Below are positions 57,508 through 61,623 of a stretch of DNA of 61,623 bases, in pieces. The notes under the pieces are model-generated. The model was not told the origin of the DNA. It ran no database searches and saw only the letters and a program-made list of their open reading frames with translations. A program made the position numbers and the translations under genes. This DNA is from Planctomycetaceae bacterium (GTDB lineage: Bacteria > Planctomycetota > Planctomycetia > Planctomycetales > Planctomycetaceae): NCBI GenBank assembly GCA_015485495.1, contig WFTL01000021.1, forward strand, positions 1 to 61,623. The letters run 5' to 3'. Each line of letters starts with the position of its first letter. Within the stretch, counting starts at the first letter, position 1.

Positions 57508-57835
57508 CAATGAATTCCTTGCAGGAGATTGCAGCACAGCGGCCGGTGGCACAGGTTCACAGTCGCTCGCCATGCGAACAGCGAGAGACTGTCGACGGGC
57601 CGGCGTGAGAAAACGCCGAACAGCACCGGATCGACTTTCCCGGCACACGTCCCGAAACACCGGATGGGTGGTCGTCGACAGGTGCCGGTGAAATGCCCTG
57701 AGGGAGGTCCGGGCAGGACCGAACGGGGTTCGTCCCGTCCGAAACCTACCGTACCAGCACGTCCTGAAAAGTAAACTCAGCGCGCCGGCCGGACGATGAA
57801 TTCCTGCGGGTGAGCAGCCGTAGGCGGTGTTCCTG
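57508..57835. other. Intergenic region between fabD and gltA
   Basis: About 330 bp with no gene. It holds two small tandem hairpins (GGTCC-GGGCA-GGACC at 57706-57720 and CGAAC-GGG-GTTCG at 57720-57732) and, on the minus strand, a weak promoter-like pair for gltA (TTTACT, 16 bp, TACGGT, at about 57749-57776). No tRNA fold found by eye. Confidence 0.4.
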
Positions 57836-58753
57836 TCACGATTCGAACGAATCGTTGACCGTTGTGCATGGTGTGCGGCGGCTGATACGACGCAGGAGTC
57901 CCCTGAGGACCTTTCCGGGGCCGATTTCGTAGAATTCCGTGCACCCGGCTTCCATCATCGCCCGCAGGCATTCTTCCCACCGCACCGGCTGCACCACCTG
58001 TCGAACGAGAATGTCGCGAATGTCGTCCGGATCGGTGTGGGCCTGAGCATCCACATTGGAGATCACCGGCAGATCGGGAGACTTCAGGGACACTTCTGAC
58101 AGTGCTTCCGACAGCCGGTCATCAGCGGGTTTCATGATTTCCGTATGGAACGCTCCGGCAACCGCCAGGGGCACCGCCCGGCCGCCGGCCGCTTCCGCCA
58201 GTTCGGCCGCCCGCTCGCACGCCGCATTGACGCCGCTGACAACCAGATTGCCGGGACACAGATAGTTGGCGATGCGGATGAGCCCCTGGCCGGACGCTTC
58301 CTGACAGATGGCATTCACGCGTTCAACGTCCAGCAGCAGAATACTGACCATTCCGGACGGTGTCGCATCGGCCGCTGCCTGCATCGCCTGTCCGCGGCGC
58401 TGAACCAGACGCAGTCCGTCTTCAAACGACAGAGCACCGGCGAATACGAGAGCCGTGTACTCGCCCAGACTCAGCCCGGCCGCCATTTCGCAGCCCAGAA
58501 CCACATCCGGCCGGTCGGCCCGCAGTTTTTCCAGAGCCGCCAGGCTGGTGACGAAAAGAGCCGGCTGACTGACGATCGTGGAATCGAGTTCTTCAGCCGG
58601 GCCGTCGAAACACAGCTTCGCCAGGTCGTAACCCAGAATGTCCGCAGCCCGGTCGTACAGTTCACGAGCCCGAGGATACTGGTCGGCCAGATGCCGGCCC
58701 ATGCCGACATGCTGAGCGCCCTGGCCGGGAAACAGAAATGCGATTTTCGACAT
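57836..58753 (-). CDS. fabD: Malonyl CoA-acyl carrier protein transacylase
   Basis: A 305-residue enzyme that moves malonyl from CoA to ACP for fatty acid synthesis. [12 protein letters not shown] at the N-terminus and the nucleophile motif [22 protein letters not shown] are visible. The nucleophile Ser is near residue 92, and AGAFHTEIM gives the catalytic His. The residue before the nucleophile is Leu (GLSLG), as in plant-type enzymes, instead of the GHSLG of E. coli. It is the last gene of rpmF-plsX-fabD and is not followed by fabG-acpP as usual. Confidence 0.96.
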   Translation of the reverse strand: MSKIAFLFPGQGAQHVGMGRHLADQYPRARELYDRAADILGYDLAKLCFDGPAEELDSTIVSQPALFVTSLAALEKLRADRPDVVLGCEMAAGLSLGEYTALVFAGALSFEDGLRLVQRRGQAMQAAADATPSGMVSILLLDVERVNAICQEASGQGLIRIANYLCPGNLVVSGVNAACERAAELAEAAGGRAVPLAVAGAFHTEIMKPADDRLSEALSEVSLKSPDLPVISNVDAQAHTDPDDIRDILVRQVVQPVRWEECLRAMMEAGCTEFYEIGPGKVLRGLLRRISRRTPCTTVNDSFES

Positions 58754-58829
58754 GGTCCGTCGCCGATGGAGGCCCTTTTTTCAGACGCCGGCCGCAGTCG
58801 GATGGCCGGAGCATCCTGCTGTGTCGGTT

Positions 58830-59834
58830 TCAGGCATCCGCTGTCTGCGCCGCCAGCTTTTCAACGATCTGCGAGTTGATGTGATGGGCATCCATGTCCA
58901 CCGTCATTCTCAGAGCATTGCGAATCGAATCCGCATCGCTGGAACCATGACAGATGATGCAGGTGCCGTCGATGCCCAGCAGAGGAGCCCCGCCGGATTC
59001 CTGATACCGGTAGCGGCGCGACACCGTCTGCAGCACGGCTCCGGCCCGGTCCCGTTCGTCGCTCAGTTCCGCGAGAAGGGCTTCTCCCACAGACTGCATC
59101 ATGAACGCTGCCATGCCTTCGCTGACTTTCAGCACGATGTTGCCGACAAATCCCTCACAGACCAGAACATCGGCTTCGCCCTGATACAGACCGCGGCCTT
59201 CCACATTGCCCACGTAGCGATCCGCCAGGCCGGAAGCGGCCAGACGCTGATGGGTTTCCCGATACAGATCATTTCCCTTGCCGTCTTCACTGCCGATGTT
59301 CATCAGTCCGATCCGAGGCTGTTCGATTCCCAGAATCTCGCGGGCATAAATGCTGCCCATCACCCCGTACTGCACCAGATGATCCGGACGGGCATCGGGA
59401 TTGGCCCCCACATCGATCAGAACACTGGCTCCCTTCATGGTGGGCAGCGTGACGGCGATTCCAGGACGCCGCACCCCTTTGAGGAACAGGCGGGTCCTGA
59501 GACCGGCGGCCACCACGGCGCCCGTATTGCCCGCACTGACGACAGCATCCACGTCGCCGCCGGCCATGAGTTTCCAGCAGCGGGCGATGGAACAGTCCGG
59601 CTTTTCCCGCAATGCCACCGTCGGCTTTTCGTGCATGCCGACCACGCCGTCGGATGCTTCGATGGAAATCCGGTCGGCTGCGGATCCGGCTTCGGTCAGA
59701 GCCTGCTCCAGAATCGGGCGGTCGCCGACGAGCACGACTTCCAGTTCTTCCATGCAGGCAACCGCCTGAAGCGCTCCCTGAACGTTGGGGGCGGGGGCGA
59801 AATCGCCTCCCATGGCGTCCAGTGCGACTCGCAT
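58830..59834 (-). CDS. plsX: Phosphate acyltransferase PlsX
   Basis: A 334-residue enzyme converting acyl-ACP to acyl-phosphate, the first step of phospholipid synthesis with PlsY. MRVALDAMGGDFAP at the N-terminus, VSAGNTGAVVAAG, LIDVGANPDARPDHLVQYG, and FVGNIVLKVSEG are the family landmarks. The C-terminus ends normally (DGTCIICHGSSDADSIRNALR). The start at 59834 fits the family; the frame is open further upstream into rpmF. It lies 4 bp after rpmF and 76 bp before fabD. Confidence 0.96.
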   Translation of the reverse strand: MRVALDAMGGDFAPAPNVQGALQAVACMEELEVVLVGDRPILEQALTEAGSAADRISIEASDGVVGMHEKPTVALREKPDCSIARCWKLMAGGDVDAVVSAGNTGAVVAAGLRTRLFLKGVRRPGIAVTLPTMKGASVLIDVGANPDARPDHLVQYGVMGSIYAREILGIEQPRIGLMNIGSEDGKGNDLYRETHQRLAASGLADRYVGNVEGRGLYQGEADVLVCEGFVGNIVLKVSEGMAAFMMQSVGEALLAELSDERDRAGAVLQTVSRRYRYQESGGAPLLGIDGTCIICHGSSDADSIRNALRMTVDMDAHHINSQIVEKLAAQTADA

Positions 59835-59838
59835 CGAT

Positions 59839-60021
59839 TCAGTCCTCGTCTTCTTCGACGAGTGTCCGGCCCTGGTAGTATCCGCATGTGGGACAGACCA
59901 CATGCGTGGGAACGGCCGTGCCGCACTGTGGACACCGCGCCAGCTGCATGGGCCTGACGCCGTCGTGGCTTCGCCGTTTTCGTGATCGTGACTTCGACTG
60001 CCGTCGCTTGGGAACTGCCAT
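59839..60021 (-). CDS. rpmF: 50S ribosomal protein L32
   Basis: A 60-residue ribosomal protein. The N-terminus AVPKRRQSKSRSRKRRSHDG is basic and conserved. The C-terminal half holds a zinc ribbon with CPQC and CPTC (C-x2-C pairs). GAGGTG lies 5 nt before the ATG at 60021; a GTG two codons upstream is possible. It is placed at the head of plsX-fabD, a very common bacterial order linking ribosome and fatty acid synthesis. Confidence 0.97.
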   Translation of the reverse strand: MAVPKRRQSKSRSRKRRSHDGVRPMQLARCPQCGTAVPTHVVCPTCGYYQGRTLVEEDED

Positions 60022-60402
60022 CACCACACCTCAGGAACTTCCGCCAGGCCAGGCCTGAACGGGTCATGGAACCACTGATCCTGCTGACTCATCGGATCCC
60101 ACGGACACTACCGCATCCACGGAAACGGCCGCCAGGACGGCGGCACCGAAAGAGCCCCGCTTTCACCACACGCGCCGTACGGATCAACTCCGCCACCGGA
60201 TCCCGTCTCCAGACGGCCGTCGGTCAGGGGGGCAGCAGGGACGCGGTCTGTCATGCACCGCCCCGCTCTGCTTCCGTTCTGCACGCCGCGGCAGAACGCG
60301 GCATCCTGTCAGGATCAGCAGGTCCTGTCAAGCAGAGCCCGCCGGCAGAAATCCGAATTCTCCGCTTCCTGAATGACGCGAAGATGCATCTGCGACAGGA
60401 GG
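60022..60402. other. Intergenic region upstream of rpmF
   Basis: About 380 bp with no supported gene. It holds the candidate rpmF operon promoter (60303-60331) and the 3' flank of the exported-protein gene. GC-rich inverted segments such as GCCGCGGCAGAACGCGGC near 60285 could be terminator stems. No tRNA-like fold seen. Confidence 0.4.
60303..60331 (-). promoter_or_regulatory. Candidate promoter of rpmF-plsX-fabD
   Basis: Minus-strand TTGACA (60331-60326), a perfect -35 consensus, is followed after 17 bp by a -10-like CAGGAT (60308-60303). The leader to rpmF would be about 275 nt. The weak -10 box lowers certainty. Confidence 0.35.
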
Positions 60403-61434
60403 TTACGTTGATGGGCCGCTGTTTCCCGAGGCGGCCTGGGGAGGTTCGGCCTTTGGTTCGTCCGGCAGCAGGGTTTCCACCATTTTCGCGGTACTCGTCA
60501 ACAGGGTCTGCGGCCCCCAGGCCCCGAAGACCGTCCGGTCGTGCCGCACGAAGCGCTCTGTCATGCGCCCCGAATTCAGATCCAGCAGGACGTGTCCTTT
60601 CGGCAGCGCCTCGATCAGCAGAGCCTGCACACTCGGCAGCCGGACCCGGCTGACCGCTGTGGTCTGAAAACGGATTTCCGCCACCCCGTCCGTCACCTGC
60701 CACAGACGGCAGATGGTCACCAGCCGGATTCTGCGGAAAATGTCTTCTTCGCGGTCCGGGTCTTTACCCACACGGACGCGCACCGTGTTGTAGTACTTCC
60801 ATGTATCGCCGATGGCCACCGCGTGTTCCGGAAGCGGCAGCATGAGGCGGGTTTCCGGTGGCAGTCGGTCTCCGTCCTGGGTTTCGGATTCTGATGGGCC
60901 GATCAGATCGCCCGACTCGCTGATCGGCGCGCCTGTCGGGTGAACGACGAAGACGGGCCGCATGTCACGAAGCTGTGCCGCGATCGGCCGGAAGCACGGG
61001 GGAACCTGTTCCAGAGGCGTTGTGCTGTCGAAAATCTGAGGAGGACGGTCGGCGGTCTGCAGCGACATGTTCACGGATTCGAAACGCATGTCCAGTTCCG
61101 CGCTGCCGGCCGGGTCGACGCGGACCACATCGAACCGGCGAATCTGCCGGACGCGGGTGATGTCTGTCTGAGTCCGGCCTCCGCGGACAGTCGTGAGGGT
61201 GCGGGTTTTCGTGGATTCATAGCGCAGGGATTGTCCCGTCTGAAACCGATACCGCAGCAGCCAGGTGCGCTGCTGGCCGTCCGGATCGGGTGCGGGCGGA
61301 GGTTCCTGCCCTTCCAGGTCCGGAAGCACCAGGGTGTCCAGAAAGTCCGCGTCGGCGGCGGGAGACGGTGGAATCCACAGGGCGGCCGCTGCGGTGACGG
61401 ACAGAGCGCCCGGAACGAAACGCATCATTCGCAT
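60403..61434 (-). CDS. Exported protein of unknown function
   Basis: A 343-residue protein with a signal peptide (MRMMRFVPGALSVTAAAALWIPPSPAADA). The mature part is beta-rich with alternating polar residues: LLRYRFQTGQSLRYESTKTRTLTTVRGG, then VDPAGSAELDMRFESVNMSL, and MLPLPEHAVAIGDTWKYYNTVRV. I do not recognise the family with certainty; such proteins are common exported planctomycete hypotheticals that measure or bind a polymer. The start at 61434 begins the signal; a longer frame reaches 61581. It lies 381 bp upstream of rpmF on the same strand. Confidence 0.7.
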   Translation of the reverse strand: MRMMRFVPGALSVTAAAALWIPPSPAADADFLDTLVLPDLEGQEPPPAPDPDGQQRTWLLRYRFQTGQSLRYESTKTRTLTTVRGGRTQTDITRVRQIRRFDVVRVDPAGSAELDMRFESVNMSLQTADRPPQIFDSTTPLEQVPPCFRPIAAQLRDMRPVFVVHPTGAPISESGDLIGPSESETQDGDRLPPETRLMLPLPEHAVAIGDTWKYYNTVRVRVGKDPDREEDIFRRIRLVTICRLWQVTDGVAEIRFQTTAVSRVRLPSVQALLIEALPKGHVLLDLNSGRMTERFVRHDRTVFGAWGPQTLLTSTAKMVETLLPDEPKAEPPQAASGNSGPST

Positions 61435-61623
61435 TGCAGGCAGGTTTTTCAAAAACAGGGAACGGAAAGCCGCCGGGGAAGGGAGCCGCGATTCGGTACC
61501 GCTGCTTCGAACGGACAGTTTCGAACGAACAGCGGCTGTCGCGATCGGGTGGTGTCTGCAGGCGACCGTCTGCAGCGGCACGGTACTGCAGCAAAGATGA
61601 GAACGGCGAGGGGGATTCGGGAC

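Noticed and set aside
57508-57835. Possible tRNA from the GGTTCG-like stretch near 57727
   Set aside because: No full cloverleaf with acceptor and anticodon stems could be drawn; only two small local hairpins.

Overview
The window is a GC-rich, gene-dense stretch of bacterial chromosome. It looks like a member of the Planctomycetota, probably Planctomycetales (inference). The signs are a Gram-negative lipid A and outer-membrane gene set, a fused membrane/spermidine-synthase-like protein, a PQQ-type beta-propeller lipoprotein with the DWPWWRGP opening often seen in planctomycetes, very large exported TPR and propeller proteins, two stand-alone sigma factors, and many GTG or TTG starts. I see no insertion sequence, prophage, CRISPR array, tRNA or rRNA. 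Apart from a few exported proteins of unknown role, most genes are core functions.

Layout. 1-5.6 kb: a dynamin-like GTPase cut by the left edge, a 7Fe ferredoxin, an ECF sigma factor, a His-rich lipoprotein, a glutaminyl cyclase and a small c-type cytochrome. 6-13.5 kb: ribosomal protein S1 with a strong terminator, a FliA-type sigma factor with a hairpin in its leader, TatD nuclease translationally coupled to a membrane glycosyltransferase, a two-helix membrane protein coupled to an M32 carboxypeptidase. 13.6-19 kb (minus): an envelope cluster reading skp-lpxC-lpxA-oxidoreductase (gnnA-like), then dksA-like-lspA and frr, each of the latter two with a candidate promoter of its own. 19.3-29.1 kb: a propeller plus CBM9-like giant protein, a divergent type-2 RNase H, the spermidine-synthase fusion, a P1B-4 metal ATPase behind a repeated AGAACCG operator-like site, and peptide deformylase. 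29.4-38.2 kb (plus): a 1996-residue TPR protein preceded by four 17-bp-spaced repeats, an alpha/beta hydrolase and a sugar-acid dehydratase. 38.3-46.4 kb: queF-argH, an unusual GlnE with an ACT-like insert, a MIP18/DUF59 protein, a PQQ-like lipoprotein and a small exported protein. 46.8-54.8 kb (plus): cysE, a fungal-type cystathionine gamma-synthase, a five-bladed-propeller glycosidase-like protein, a penicillin-acylase-family Ntn hydrolase and hemX-like-hemA. 54.9-61.6 kb (minus): rpmF-plsX-fabD, gltA-dapB-dtd and an exported protein.

How the genes work together: skp, lpxC, lpxA and the oxidoreductase serve outer-membrane and lipid A construction; lspA matures lipoproteins such as those in this window; rpmF-plsX-fabD links ribosome and membrane lipid synthesis; cysE with the cystathionine synthase covers sulfur amino acids; GlnE sets nitrogen status; the hemX-like gene and hemA start heme synthesis. 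The most unusual item is GlnE: an insert that looks like two ACT domains sits between its two nucleotidyltransferase halves, and the C-terminal catalytic pair reads Asp-x-Glu. Other items worth testing are the repeated operator before the metal ATPase, the DEDE-type RNase H, the GnnA-like enzyme coupled to lpxA, and the regulatory hairpins and repeats before the FliA-type sigma factor and the giant TPR gene.
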